DNA from: Metarhizobium sp964253915
GTDB lineage: Bacteria; Pseudomonadota; Alphaproteobacteria; Rhizobiales; Rhizobiaceae
Direction of reading: 5' to 3'
DNA length: 64,000 bases
NCBI RefSeq assembly: GCF_964253915.1
Contig: NZ_CAXUSG020000014.1
Coordinates: 53,010 to 117,009, forward strand
Below, in pieces: positions 8,353-16,535 of this stretch (positions are counted from its first letter, which is position 1; each line of letters begins with the position of its first letter). The position numbers and the translations under genes were made by a program. The notes beneath the pieces are model-generated. The model ran no database searches. It was not told the DNA's origin and worked only from the letters and a program-made list of their open reading frames with translations.

Positions 8353-8581
8353 GACCCGCTACCTGAACCCTTTTCCAAGTGTCTTCATCGACTTGTCCCA
8401 GCGCAACAAAGTTCCGCGAGTGCCCGATGCGACTGGTTCTACGAGAGCCCATGACGGGGCCCGCTCTATCAACGCGTTCACAATAGGACAACCGGGCACG
8501 CATGTCCAAGGTAAGCAGCCCGATCCATCTCCATGCAAAGATCAAGAACGGAAGACAATGTGGGCGCAGAACACCGGTTAC

Positions 8582-8589
8582 GTTGAGCC
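8582..8589. repeat. Right copy of 8-bp IS66 target duplication GTTGAGCC
   Basis: Direct repeat of 5599-5606, abutting the right inverted repeat of the IS66 element. Confidence 0.9.
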
Positions 8590-8844
8590 ACGCAAGCAGC
8601 CCAACCACGCCGACGGCCTGTCTTTGTGCGACTGCGTCTGGTACCGAGATTGCGTGAGTTTCTCCTCGAAGGCCGTGCTCCTCAATGTCCAGTTCCAACA
8701 ACAATGACGGGCCGCTTAAAACACTGGCCGACGCTTTGCGACAGTCGGCTGCGCGACACCGAGACGCTGGGCAACATCCACTTGCCGGGCCTCGTCCGCC
8801 GGAACTGTCGGTTGAAGTCTGCCAACACAGTTTTGATGTCAGCC
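8590..8844. other. Gap between IS66 element and MerR gene; minus-strand open frame of unknown meaning
   Basis: No recognised gene. A minus-strand frame running in from the MerR 3' side contains SLLLELDIEEHGLRGETHAI and then SVPDAVAQRQAVGVVGLLAWLN, and ends at a stop supplied by DNA on the far side of the IS66 element once that element is removed. This may be the end of a disrupted gene or a chance frame. Confidence 0.3.
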
Positions 8845-9240
8845 TCAGGGTCTTCCTCCCGCCATGGCGTCGATGATCCGGCAATCGGCCACCTGACCGA
8901 GACGGCATTCGGCTATCATCCGCCGCAGTTCCGTTTTCAGGTTCGTAAGACGGGCGATACGATCTTCCACGGCGTCGAGTTGGCTTTGGGCGATGCGGCT
9001 TGCATCCTCACACGATGCTTCCGGTTGTTCCTGGAGAGCCAGAAGAACGCGCACCGATGCCAGATCGAAACCAAGTTCCCGGGCATTCCGGATAAAGCAC
9101 AGTCGTTGCGCGTCTGCTTCGCCATAGGTGCGACGGCCGTTGGACATCCTGGCTGGGATTGGGAGGACCCCGATGCGCTCGTAATAGCGAATAGTCTCTA
9201 TGTTCACGCCCGATTTCTCGGATAAGTCGCCGATCTGCAT
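8845..9240 (-). CDS. MerR-family metal-responsive regulator (CadR/PbrR/ZntR-like)
   Basis: A 131-residue protein starting at ATG 9240. MQIGDLSEKSGVNIETIRYY is the classic MerR winged-helix start, followed by ERIGVLPIPARMSNGRRTY, a dimerisation helix (ASRIAQSQLDAVEDRIARLTNLKTELRR) and a C-terminal loop with two cysteines (ECRLGQVADC). An additional cysteine precedes the dimerisation helix (EASCEDA). This Cys pattern resembles the Zn/Cd/Pb sensors rather than CueR. It is divergent from the cation transporter gene, whose promoter has the stretched 19-bp spacer and palindrome that MerR activators use. Metal identity (Cd, Pb or Zn) is inferred only. Confidence 0.88.
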   Translation of the reverse strand: MQIGDLSEKSGVNIETIRYYERIGVLPIPARMSNGRRTYGEADAQRLCFIRNARELGFDLASVRVLLALQEQPEASCEDASRIAQSQLDAVEDRIARLTNLKTELRRMIAECRLGQVADCRIIDAMAGGRP

Positions 9241-9248
9241 TTTTCGTC

Positions 9249-9279
9249 TTGCTCCTGTAGTCACTACAGGTAGTACCAT
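9249..9279 (+). promoter_or_regulatory. MerR-type promoter with 19-bp spacer and dyad CCTGTAGT-C-ACTACAGG
   Basis: A -35-like TTGCTC (9249-9254) and a -10-like TACCAT (9274-9279) are separated by exactly 19 bp, the overlong spacing that MerR regulators correct by DNA distortion. The spacer holds a perfect 8-bp inverted repeat around one central base (9254-9270). It lies between merR and the transporter gene, 30 bp before the transporter ATG, so the same site should activate the transporter operon and sit over the regulator's own start. Confidence 0.8.
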
Positions 9280-9309
9280 GGTCGAATTCGAATATCGAGG
9301 ACCGACGAA

Positions 9310-10176
9310 ATGGCAGCAGCTGCAACCGACACGATCCGCTATCAGGTGACGGGGATGGATTGTTCCTCCTGCGCCGCCAAGATCGAGGGGACCGCGCGCA
9401 AGGTCGAAGGCGTGGCCGACGTGAAGGTATCGATCGCATCGCAGATTATGACACTGCAAGTTGACGAGCCGGCGAACCGCCTGCCTCTGCTGGAAAGCGC
9501 CATCACGGGTCTGGGTTATCAGCTTGACCGCATCGGCCCATCCAGCGACACGGCAGACGGCGATGACGACGACAGGATTCCGGACCTGTCGCATGTCACC
9601 CCGGCATATAAGAGGGCGCTCTGGATCGTCGTGCTGCTGAACGTTGGCTACGGAGTCGTTGAGATCGTCGGAAGCTTCCTCGCCGGCTCCCAGGCGCTAC
9701 AGGCGGACGCCCTCGACTTCCTGGGGGACGGCATGATCTCATTCCTGGGGCTGGTCGCGGTCGGATGGGGCCTCGCCGCTCGCGCCAAGGCGGCTCTTCT
9801 ACAGGGTGTTTTCCTCGGCCTGCTCGGACTTGGCGTCGTCGCGTCCACCATCTACAGGGTGTTTATCGAGCATCAGCCGGAATCCGTGCTCATGGGCGGC
9901 TTCGCGCTTGTCGCCTTCGTCGTCAACGTTCTGGCGGCCGTGGTGCTCATCCCGCACCGCAAGGGCGACGCGAACATGCGGGCGGTGTGGTTGTTTTCGC
10001 GAAACGACGCGATCGGCAATCTCGCGGTCGTGGCCGCCGCGGGCTTGGTCTGGTGGACGGGAACACAATGGCCTGACCTCGTGGTCGCGTTCGCAGTTGC
10101 AGGCCTCTTCCTTCAATCGGCGTGGTCGATCATCCGGGACGCAAGACAGGACCTCTCTGCGGCGAGGGACAGATGA
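9310..10176 (+). CDS. Cation diffusion facilitator with N-terminal heavy-metal-associated domain
   Basis: A 288-residue inner-membrane transporter. Residues 9-75 form an HMA domain with the metal-binding GMDCSSCAAK (Cys18, Cys21). From about residue 95 a CDF-type membrane region follows, with a first metal-site motif (QADALDFLGDG), a second (SRNDAIGNLAVVAA) and about six hydrophobic segments. The short C-terminus (SIIRDARQDLSAARDR) lacks the usual long cytoplasmic CDF domain. The expected role is export of a divalent metal such as Zn, Cd or Pb. It is the first gene of an operon with lspA (4-bp overlap) under the divergent MerR promoter. The HMA-CDF fusion is uncommon compared with plain CDF proteins. 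Confidence 0.85.
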   Translation: MAAAATDTIRYQVTGMDCSSCAAKIEGTARKVEGVADVKVSIASQIMTLQVDEPANRLPLLESAITGLGYQLDRIGPSSDTADGDDDDRIPDLSHVTPAYKRALWIVVLLNVGYGVVEIVGSFLAGSQALQADALDFLGDGMISFLGLVAVGWGLAARAKAALLQGVFLGLLGLGVVASTIYRVFIEHQPESVLMGGFALVAFVVNVLAAVVLIPHRKGDANMRAVWLFSRNDAIGNLAVVAAAGLVWWTGTQWPDLVVAFAVAGLFLQSAWSIIRDARQDLSAARDR

Positions 10177-10664
10177 GGGCGGTTGCTTCAATTGCCGTGG
10201 TCCTGGTCGGCGCGGCACTTGACCTGGGAGCGAAGGCGTGGGCGCGGGCGAGCCTTGAACCTTACGGCCCCCCCACGGACTTTCTGCCTTTGGTACCGTT
10301 GCGACTGACCTTCAACAAAGGCGTGTCGTTCAGCATGTTCGCTGTCGACGGCGAAATCGGCAAAGCAGTCCTGATCGGGGTTACGGGCATTATAACACTT
10401 GTCATCGCTATATGGGCGTATCGTTCGCGCGGCTGGCAACGGGCAGCCCTGTCGATGATCCTGGCTGGCGCGCTCGGAAACCTGATCGACCGCAGCATGA
10501 GGGGCGCCGTGACTGACTTCCTGAGCCTCCGCTTTGGTGAATGGGAGCCGTTCGTGTTCAATCCGGCCGATGTCTGGATTTCTTCAGGCGTGGCCCTTCT
10601 GTTGGTCCTGCAGACCACGCAAAGCGGAACCGCCGAGGTGGGCGACGGTACGTCAGCACGGTAA
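10173..10664 (+). CDS. lspA: Signal peptidase II (lipoprotein signal peptidase)
   Basis: A 163-residue membrane aspartyl peptidase that cleaves lipoprotein signal peptides. The ATG at 10173 overlaps the transporter TGA (ATGA). Family motifs are present: LTFNKGVSFSMF, GNLIDRSMRGAVTDFLSL with catalytic Asp106, and FNPADVWI with Asp133. Four hydrophobic stretches match LspA topology. Plasmid copies of lspA next to metal exporters are known in lead- and cadmium-resistance operons, for example the pbr type, where the peptidase is thought to process or assist a partner. No lipoprotein gene is seen here, so its substrate is unclear. Confidence 0.92.
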   Translation: MRAVASIAVVLVGAALDLGAKAWARASLEPYGPPTDFLPLVPLRLTFNKGVSFSMFAVDGEIGKAVLIGVTGIITLVIAIWAYRSRGWQRAALSMILAGALGNLIDRSMRGAVTDFLSLRFGEWEPFVFNPADVWISSGVALLLVLQTTQSGTAEVGDGTSAR

Positions 10665-10686
10665 CGGGGCCTAAGGGCCATTCCTG

Positions 10687-11505
10687 TCATTGCGGCGAGA
10701 GTGGCAGGGCGCGCTTGTGGGCCGTCGCGACGTGCGTCGCGAGGATGCGCTGAAACGCGGGTTCTCCGATCGGCTTTCCTTCCAGGAAGTCGTCGATGTC
10801 ATCATACGTGACCCCGTAGACGTCTTCATCGGGCCGCAGCGGAGCGTCGGACTCCAGATCGGCGGTCGGCACCTTGAACACCAGGTCCCTCGGCGCTCCG
10901 AGATATTCGGCGAGCGCCCGCACGCGCCGCTTGGTCAGTCCGGAAAGCGGCAGGACGTCCGCAGCGCCGTCGCCGAATTTCGTGAAGAAGCCCATCAATG
11001 CCTCCGCCGCATGGTCAGTCCCGATCACCAGGCCACGAACCGCGCCGGCGAGCGCGTACTGGGCGATCATCCGCTGGCGCGCCTTGATGTTGCCAAGGTG
11101 GAAGTCCAGCCGAACGGTTTCGAACAGGTCGCCTGCGTCCCCGCAGACCTCGGCCATCATCGCGTCGGCTGCGGGCTTTATGTCGATGGTGACTACGCGG
11201 TCGGGGCCGATGGACGCGAGCCCTCTCTGAGCGTCGGCCTCGTCGGCCTGCGTGCCATAAGGCAGTCTGACCGCGATGAACTCCGCCTTATGCCCTCTGC
11301 CCCGGAGGCGGTTCACCGCAGTCTGGGCAAGCAGTCCCGCGGTGAGCGAATCCACTCCCCCGCTGATGCCAAGGACGAGCGCTCCGCACGACGAGGCTTG
11401 CATGTAATCCGCGAGGAAGGCCGTTCTGCGCTCGGCTTCCGCGGACGCGTCGAATTCCTTCGCTACTCCGAGCGCCTCGATAATCTGCAAATGTTGGTCA
11501 CGCAC
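10687..11505 (-). CDS. nadE: Ammonia-dependent NAD(+) synthetase
   Basis: A 272-residue enzyme that amidates deamido-NAD with ammonia and ATP. The N-type ATP pyrophosphatase P-loop is clear (ALVLGISGGVDSLTAGLLAQ), followed by FIAVRLPYGTQADEADAQ, DFHLGNIKARQRMIAQYALA and LVIGTDHAAEALMGFFTKFGDG, all NadE signatures; the end is TYDDIDDFLEGKPI. There is no glutaminase domain, so this is the short ammonia-type. The start is taken as GTG 11505 because a GGAGG lies 6 bp upstream; longer in-frame starts have no such site. It converges on lspA with a 22-bp gap. It is likely a second, plasmid-borne copy of a housekeeping enzyme. Confidence 0.9.
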   Translation of the reverse strand: MRDQHLQIIEALGVAKEFDASAEAERRTAFLADYMQASSCGALVLGISGGVDSLTAGLLAQTAVNRLRGRGHKAEFIAVRLPYGTQADEADAQRGLASIGPDRVVTIDIKPAADAMMAEVCGDAGDLFETVRLDFHLGNIKARQRMIAQYALAGAVRGLVIGTDHAAEALMGFFTKFGDGAADVLPLSGLTKRRVRALAEYLGAPRDLVFKVPTADLESDAPLRPDEDVYGVTYDDIDDFLEGKPIGEPAFQRILATHVATAHKRALPLSPQ

Positions 11506-11709
11506 GACAATCCTCCATAACAGCTGTGAAATCCAAACCAGGCGAGAAAGTTGCAACCTGCCGAATCCCGACTGTCTCGTGAACTTACATGGCTGCAGAT
11601 CGACACGTAACCGGAGCAGGCGCGAAGTGCGTCGCTGTCGATAACGCACTTTTCCGTGAGACCTCTTCCAACCCCGATGTCTTCGTGCCAGACTATGCGG
11701 GTGAGGTTC

Positions 11710-11940
11710 ATGAAGGTCATCCATCGACTGCTGTTCGTGACCGCCCTGCTGGGGATTGTGGTCGGTCCCTTGAGCATCGGGGCGGCGGACAGCGTAATGG
11801 CGGCCTCCGGACCCGCGATGCACGGCATGTCCGGCATGGAGATGTCAGGCGACATGCCGTGTTGCCCTGACGAAATGCCGGCCAAGCCCGACTGCAGCGG
11901 CAAGTCATGTCCTCTGGTGTTGGTTTCCACGCGGAACTGA
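11710..11940 (+). pseudogene. Truncated exported Met/His/Cys-rich protein, cut by IS21 end
   Basis: From ATG 11710 (GAGG just upstream) the frame encodes a signal peptide (MKVIHRLLFVTALLGIVVGP, cleavage near VMA-AS) and then a metal-binding-looking segment (AMHGMSGMEMSGDMPCCPDE, then MPAKPDCSGKSC). The last residues (VSTRN) are IS DNA, so the gene lost its 3' end when the IS21-family element or a later rearrangement arrived at 11918. Its composition suggests a periplasmic copper or heavy-metal-associated protein. It is a fragment. Confidence 0.6.
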
Positions 11941-11989
11941 GCCGGTTTTTCCACCGAGAAGTGAGCCACCTCTGAGTATGGTTTTCTGA

Positions 11990-12784
11990 TCAGGGTTTGG
12001 TCAAGGGATTGGTCTTTTCTCCTCTTTTCTGTGCCGCGGCGGCCGAGCTGGCTTTGAAGCGGAAGCTGTCGTTCCCGGTTTCCAGGATATGGCAACGATG
12101 GGTCAGGCGGTCGAGCAAAGCCGTGGTCATCTTGGCGTCGCCGAAGACGGTAGCCCATTCGCTGAAGCTGAGGTTGGTGGTGATGACGACGCTGGTGCGC
12201 TCATAGAGTTTGCTCAGCAGGTGGAAGAGCAGCGCTCCGCCTGAAGCACTGAACGGAAGGTATCCGAGCTCATCGAGGATCAGCAGATCGAGACGGACCA
12301 GAGTCTCAGCGATCTGGCCTGCCTTGCCTTTGGCCTTCTCCTGCTCGAGCGCATTGACCAATTCTATGGTAGAGAAGAAGCGGACCTTTCGGCGATGATG
12401 CTCGATTGCCTGGACACCGAGGGCGGTCGCGATATGTGTTTTTCCCGTGCCAGGCCCGCCGACGAGAACGATATTCTGCGCTCCGTCCATGAACTCGCAT
12501 CGGTGCAGTTGGCGCACCGTCGCTTCGTTGATCTCGCTGGCGGCGAAGTCGTACCCGGAGATGTCCTTGTAGGCAGGGAAACGGGCAGCCTTCATGTGAT
12601 AGGCGATGGAGCGAACCTCACGCTCGGCCATCTCGGCCTTCAGCAACTGGGACAGGACGGGCACGGCTGCATCGAAGGCTGGAGCCCCTTGCTCGATAAG
12701 GTCCGTGACGGCTTGGGCCATGCCATACATCTTCAGGCTACGCAGCATGATGACGACGGCGGCGCTGGCGGGATCATGACGCAT
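11990..12784 (-). CDS. istB: IS21-family helper ATPase IstB
   Basis: A 264-residue AAA+ helper of IS21 transposition. Walker A is GGPGTGKTHIATALGVQA; Walker B is LLILDELGYLPFSASGGALL; sensor and lid regions are TNLSFSEWATVFGDAKMTTALLDRL. The ATG at 12784 overlaps the istA stop (TGA within ATGCGTCATGA), giving coupled translation. IstB proteins choose the target and activate the IstA transposase. The gene looks intact, although its partner istA is interrupted. Confidence 0.92.
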   Translation of the reverse strand: MRHDPASAAVVIMLRSLKMYGMAQAVTDLIEQGAPAFDAAVPVLSQLLKAEMAEREVRSIAYHMKAARFPAYKDISGYDFAASEINEATVRQLHRCEFMDGAQNIVLVGGPGTGKTHIATALGVQAIEHHRRKVRFFSTIELVNALEQEKAKGKAGQIAETLVRLDLLILDELGYLPFSASGGALLFHLLSKLYERTSVVITTNLSFSEWATVFGDAKMTTALLDRLTHRCHILETGNDSFRFKASSAAAAQKRGEKTNPLTKP

Positions 12785-13715
12785 TGCGACCTCCCGCGAC
12801 CCGGACACGCAGACCATCGTAGCGCTCGACATTAGCCTCGGGTTCACGAAGCAAGGTCAACGCCTGCGGGGTATCGATGTCGGGACCGTCGATCGTCTTG
12901 CCGTCGATCAGCCGATGCAGCAGGTTCAGCACATGCGTTTTGGTCGCGACGCCCCCATCCAGGGCAAGCTTCACAGCCCTGAGTACGACCTGTTCGTCAT
13001 GGTGAAGAACGAGGGCGAGGATGTCCGCCATCTCACGATCACCGCCGGGGCGGCGAAGCATCTGATCCTGTAATTGCCGAAAGGCCGGCGGCAATTCCAG
13101 GAAGGGTGCACCATTGCGCAGGGCACCGGGCTTGCGCTGGATGACCGCAAGATAGTGCCGCCAGTCGTAAATCGTCCTCGGCGGTTTGTCGTGACTGCGC
13201 TCAATGACCCGCACATGTTCGCAGAGGATATTGCCTTCGGCCGCAACGACCAGCCGTTCGGGATAAATCCGCAGGCTGACGGGCCGGTTCGCAAACGATG
13301 CTGGCACGCTGTAACGATTCCGCTCGAAGGTGATCAGGCATGTTGGTGAGACGCGCTTGCTCTGCTCGACGAAGCCGTCAAACATGGCGGGGAGCGCCAT
13401 CAAGGCTGCACGCTCATCAGCCCAAACATCCGCGATCGTGCCGGACAAGGTTCCATGCGCCGTCTCCCGCCATAGGTCCTGGCAATGCTGGTCCAGCCAG
13501 TCATTCAACGCCGCCAAATCGGGAAAGTCCGGCATCTGTTGCCACAAGCGTGGCCGGGCATCCTGGACGTTCTTCTCGACCTGACCTTTCTCCCAACCTG
13601 CCGCTGGATTGCAGAACTCGGGCGCAAAGACATAATGGTTCGTCATCGCCAGGAAGCGGATGTTGACCTGCCGCTCCTTGCCCCGGCCTACGCGATCGAC
13701 CGCGGTCTTCATGTT
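12774..13715 (-). pseudogene. istA: IstA transposase, C-terminal part (interrupted by IS1111-type element)
   Basis: The minus-strand frame encodes the C-terminal half of IstA from NMKTAVDRVGRGKERQVNIR through AMTNHYVFAPEFCNPAAGWEKGQVEK, which supplies the downstream catalytic-domain motif, to the Mu-like C-terminal domain ending RVAGGRNAS. The first half continues beyond the inserted element (15028-15611). Joining the two sides restores the expected ...GIYDNMKTAVDRVG... sequence. The gene is inactive in its present form. Confidence 0.88.
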
Positions 13716-13775
13716 ATGGGATGGACGCCTCCCTCCGAGGCCTCAGAATGAGGGGCCCAACTAAAGGAGGAAGTC

Positions 13776-14780
13776 ATGACATTCGAATTGCTCGCAATCG
13801 ATCTTGGAAAGTCGTCATTCCATCTCCACAGCATCGCGTCGGATGGCGCTATCCTGTCGCGGAAGATCAGCCGTTCGAAGTTGGCCGAAACGGTCAAAGC
13901 GATAAACCCCAGGATGGTAGCGATGGAAGCCTGCGCCAGCGCTCATCATTGGGGGCGGCAATTCCAGCATGACGGGCGAGAGGTCTTGCTGATCAATCCA
14001 CGCTTCGTGAAGCCCTTTGTCCGTGGCTCCAAGAACGATGCGGTCGATGCTGCGGCGATTTATGAAGCGGCGACACGTCCAACCATGCGGTTCGTACCGG
14101 TCAAGTCGACCGCACAGCAAGACCTTCAGTCACTACATAGAGTTAGGGAGCGTCTGATCGTTCAGCGGACATCGCTGATCAATCATGCCCGCGGCCTTCT
14201 TGCCGAGTATGGAATCGTTTTGCCGCAGGGGCCATGGCGGTTTGCTGCTCAGGCACCCTCGGCTGTCGAGAATGCACCTCTTTCCGATCTCGGGCGCGAG
14301 CTATTCCTCGAACTCCTTGACCAGCTCACCGATGTGAATGACCGGGTTGCCAGGCTCGACCGGAAGATTAGCGAGATTTGCCGCGAGCGAGAAGATTGCC
14401 ACCGTCTGTGCGAACTGCCTGGCGTCGGTCCGATCATTGCAACTGCACTGGTGGCCAGCGTTGAGGACGGGCGCCACTTCAAATCGGGGCGAGAACTGGC
14501 GGCCTGGATCGGGCTGGTCCCGCGACAATACACGACTGGCGGCAAACCACGCCTCGGCGGAATTGGCCGCCGAGCGAACCACTACCTCCGTCGCCAAATG
14601 ATCCATGGTGCACGCGCAGTTATCAGCCGACTTGCCAGTCACGACGATCGCCGATCGCAATGGCTGAAAGAGCTCGTCGCTCGCCGTGGATTTAATAAAG
14701 CGATCGTAGCGCTCGCCAACAAGACCGCGCGGGTAGCATGGGCCTTGCTCACACGACAGGAGCGCTATGCCGCAAAATAG
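13776..14780 (+). CDS. IS110-family (IS1111 group) transposase
   Basis: A 334-residue RNA-guided DEDD transposase. The N-terminal RuvC-like domain starts LLAIDLGKSSFHLHSI (first Asp) and continues with MVAMEACASAHHWGRQF and RGSKNDAVDAAAIYEA, which carry the remaining acidic residues. The C-terminal transposase_20 domain has LCELPGVGPIIATALVASV and AAWIGLVPRQYTTGGKPRLG with the conserved Ser/Thr-rich helix region after it. The start follows a good ribosome site (AAGGAGGA at about 13764). Length and motifs are normal, so it should be functional. Confidence 0.92.
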   Translation: MTFELLAIDLGKSSFHLHSIASDGAILSRKISRSKLAETVKAINPRMVAMEACASAHHWGRQFQHDGREVLLINPRFVKPFVRGSKNDAVDAAAIYEAATRPTMRFVPVKSTAQQDLQSLHRVRERLIVQRTSLINHARGLLAEYGIVLPQGPWRFAAQAPSAVENAPLSDLGRELFLELLDQLTDVNDRVARLDRKISEICREREDCHRLCELPGVGPIIATALVASVEDGRHFKSGRELAAWIGLVPRQYTTGGKPRLGGIGRRANHYLRRQMIHGARAVISRLASHDDRRSQWLKELVARRGFNKAIVALANKTARVAWALLTRQERYAAK

Positions 14781-15014
14781 TCATTTGCCAATCGTTGCCT
14801 GTGAGGCAATGATGAATGCGAGGTAAGAACTGATGGCGTAACGGCACGGACCGCAGCTTCGGATCCTGATTTACGACAAGGCCACAAAGGTCGATCATGT
14901 TATGAGGAAAGAGGCAGCGGACTCCCATCAAGGCCAGGAGCGTGATCGCTCCAGCGATAGGCCGGATAGATTCACGCATCCAATGCCGAGTGCCGCCAAA
15001 TGTTCATCTCGCCC
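14781..15014 (+). ncRNA. Candidate guide RNA region (seekRNA/bridge RNA) of the IS1111-type element
   Basis: About 235 bp of noncoding DNA lie between the transposase stop and the right subterminal repeat. In the IS1111 subgroup the guide RNA that pairs with target and donor is encoded on this 3' side, whereas IS110-group members have it upstream of the gene. Nothing else fills the region. RNA boundaries and pairing loops were not determined by eye; the call rests on family layout. Confidence 0.45.
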
Positions 15015-15027
15015 GGGAGGCGTCCAT

Positions 15028-15611
15028 AGATTATCGTAGATGCCGCGGCCAGGTACGCCGCCGAACACACGGAAGCCGTGCCAGTGGGCGTCGAACAGCA
15101 TCTCGTGCGTTTGCAGCAGGTAGGCCCTGACCAGAAACGCGCGACTGTGCGACAGCTTGATATGTGCGACCTGAAGCTTCGTGCGCTCGCCGCCTACCAC
15201 GGCATAATCTTCACTCCAATCGAATTGGAATGCTTCGCCTGGGCGAAAGGATAGCGGAACGAATATGCCGCGGCCCGCTTTCTGCTGCTCAGCCCGCCAG
15301 TCACGGGCGAATGCGGCGACCCGACCATAGGAGCCGGTAAAGCCGAGAACCACCAGGTCCGCATGAAGCTGCTTCAGCGTTCGGCGCTGCTTGCGCGACC
15401 TCCCGGCCTCGGTCTTCAGCCAGCCAGCAAGTTTGTCGGCATAGGGATCAAGCTTGCTCGGTCGTTCCGGTACCGTGAACGTCGGCTCGATCGTACCAGC
15501 GCTCAAATACTTCGCGATCGTGTTGCGTGACAGCCCGGTGCGCCGGCTGATCTCCCGGATCGACTGCTTCTCGCGCAGCGCCATCCGACGGATAATGTTT
15601 AAAAGTCCCAT
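15028..15611 (-). pseudogene. istA: IstA transposase, N-terminal part
   Basis: From ATG 15611 (MGLLNIIRRMALREKQSIRE) the protein shows the IstA helix-turn-helix (ISRRTGLSRNTIAKYL) and the start of the DDE core (FVPLSFRPGEAFQFDWSEDY with the first catalytic Asp, then HIKLSHSRAFLVRAYLLQTH). It ends at GRGIYDN where the IS1111-type element begins; the frame then reads inserted DNA to a stop at 14928. An alternative in-frame start exists 60 bp upstream (15671). The other half of the gene is at 12774-13715. Confidence 0.88.
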
Positions 15612-15737
15612 GTGGATCACTCCGTTGCCCCCGTCGCTCACCGCGTTGGGGGGAAGGTTCACATGGCTCAATTCTCAATGGAAATTATGCGCCTAATGGA
15701 GTGAACCCCTCGGGCTGGACCATCGAAACGCTTCAAA

Positions 15738-16535
15738 CTAAGCCGCCTGCTGGGCGAGTTGAGTTTCGAATTCTGCTGGCGATAAATAGCCAAGGGCCGA
15801 GTGCAGCCGCTTGGCATTGTAGATCTCCTCAATGAACCTGGGCAAGCGTTCGGCCACATCCGCGAATGTTTCGTAGCCGGCGATGTAGACGTCCTCGACT
15901 TTCAGGGTCTTCATGAAGCTCTCTGCCTGCGCATTGTGATAAGGGTTGCCGACGGCGCTCATAGACCCCTGTAAGCCTGCCGCATCGAGCGCTCGTCGAT
16001 AGGTCTCACTTGCGTACTGGCATCCGCGGTCCGTGTGGTGAATGCAGCCGCGTGGGGGCCTTCTGTTCTCGATCGCCGAACGCAATGCTGCCAAAGCCAG
16101 CGGCGTATCCAGGCGTTTCGACAGGCCATAGCCGACGACTTTCCGGCTGCAGGCGTCGAGAATGACAGCAAGATAGCAGAAGCCAGCGGCGATGCGGATG
16201 TACGTGAAGTCGGCCACCCAGACCATATCAGGCCGCGACGGGATCACATTGCGATAAAGGTTTGGGTAAATCGGCGAATCGTGGTTGCTATCCGTCGTGC
16301 GAACATACCGCTTGCGAGGCTTGATACCGAGGCCATTGGCCCGCATGACGCGGGCGACACGCTTGTGATTAACGAGGTGGCCTCTTCGCTGAAGCTCGTG
16401 TGTCACGCGCCGGTATCCATAGCAAGGCAGCTCGTCCTGGATGTCCTCTATGATTGCAACGAGCTCGCTGTCGCCGAGATTTAAAGCTTTTGCCTTTGAT
16501 CGGTAATAGTAGGTGCTCCTCGGGAGATCGATCAT
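15738..16535 (-). CDS. IS3-family transposase OrfB (DDE catalytic part)
   Basis: A 265-residue catalytic portion. MIDLPRSTYYYRSKAKALNL is followed by the HTH_21 region (CYGYRRVTHELQRRGHLVNH), then the DDE core: VWVADFTYIRIAAGFCYLAV (first Asp), HHTDRGCQYASETYRRALDA (second Asp), AQAESFMKTLKVEDVY (Glu), and the conserved end RLHSALGYLSPAEFE. In vivo it is probably made as an OrfAB fusion by -1 frameshifting in orfA, because the -1 frame stays open through ...RRGCK into MIDLP. Its ATG overlaps the orfA stop (ATGA). Confidence 0.93.
   Translation of the reverse strand: MIDLPRSTYYYRSKAKALNLGDSELVAIIEDIQDELPCYGYRRVTHELQRRGHLVNHKRVARVMRANGLGIKPRKRYVRTTDSNHDSPIYPNLYRNVIPSRPDMVWVADFTYIRIAAGFCYLAVILDACSRKVVGYGLSKRLDTPLALAALRSAIENRRPPRGCIHHTDRGCQYASETYRRALDAAGLQGSMSAVGNPYHNAQAESFMKTLKVEDVYIAGYETFADVAERLPRFIEEIYNAKRLHSALGYLSPAEFETQLAQQAA

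Larger units (their letters stand above)
5607..8581 (+). mobile_element. Complete IS66-family insertion sequence
   Basis: The 2,975-bp element is bounded by 23-bp inverted repeats (5607-5629 and 8559-8581) that begin GTAACCGGTGTTCT and differ at two positions. The 8-bp direct repeat GTTGAGCC flanks it exactly (5599-5606 and 8582-8589), the duplication size typical of IS66. It carries tnpA, tnpB and tnpC in order plus about 475 bp of extra DNA after tnpC. All three genes look intact, so it may still be active. The clean duplication shows a simple, fairly recent insertion. Confidence 0.92.
13721..15027 (+). mobile_element. IS1111-type IS110-family element inside istA
   Basis: A transposase gene of the IS110 (DEDD) class is flanked by inverted copies of ATGGACGCCTCCC (13721-13733) and GGGAGGCGTCCAT (15015-15027). 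Such subterminal repeats mark the IS1111 subgroup. The layout fits too: only about 40 bp precede the transposase gene, while about 235 bp of noncoding DNA follow it. The true tips lie a few bases outside the repeats. There is no target duplication, as expected for the family. The element splits istA in the codons for YDN-MKTAV. Confidence 0.82.
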
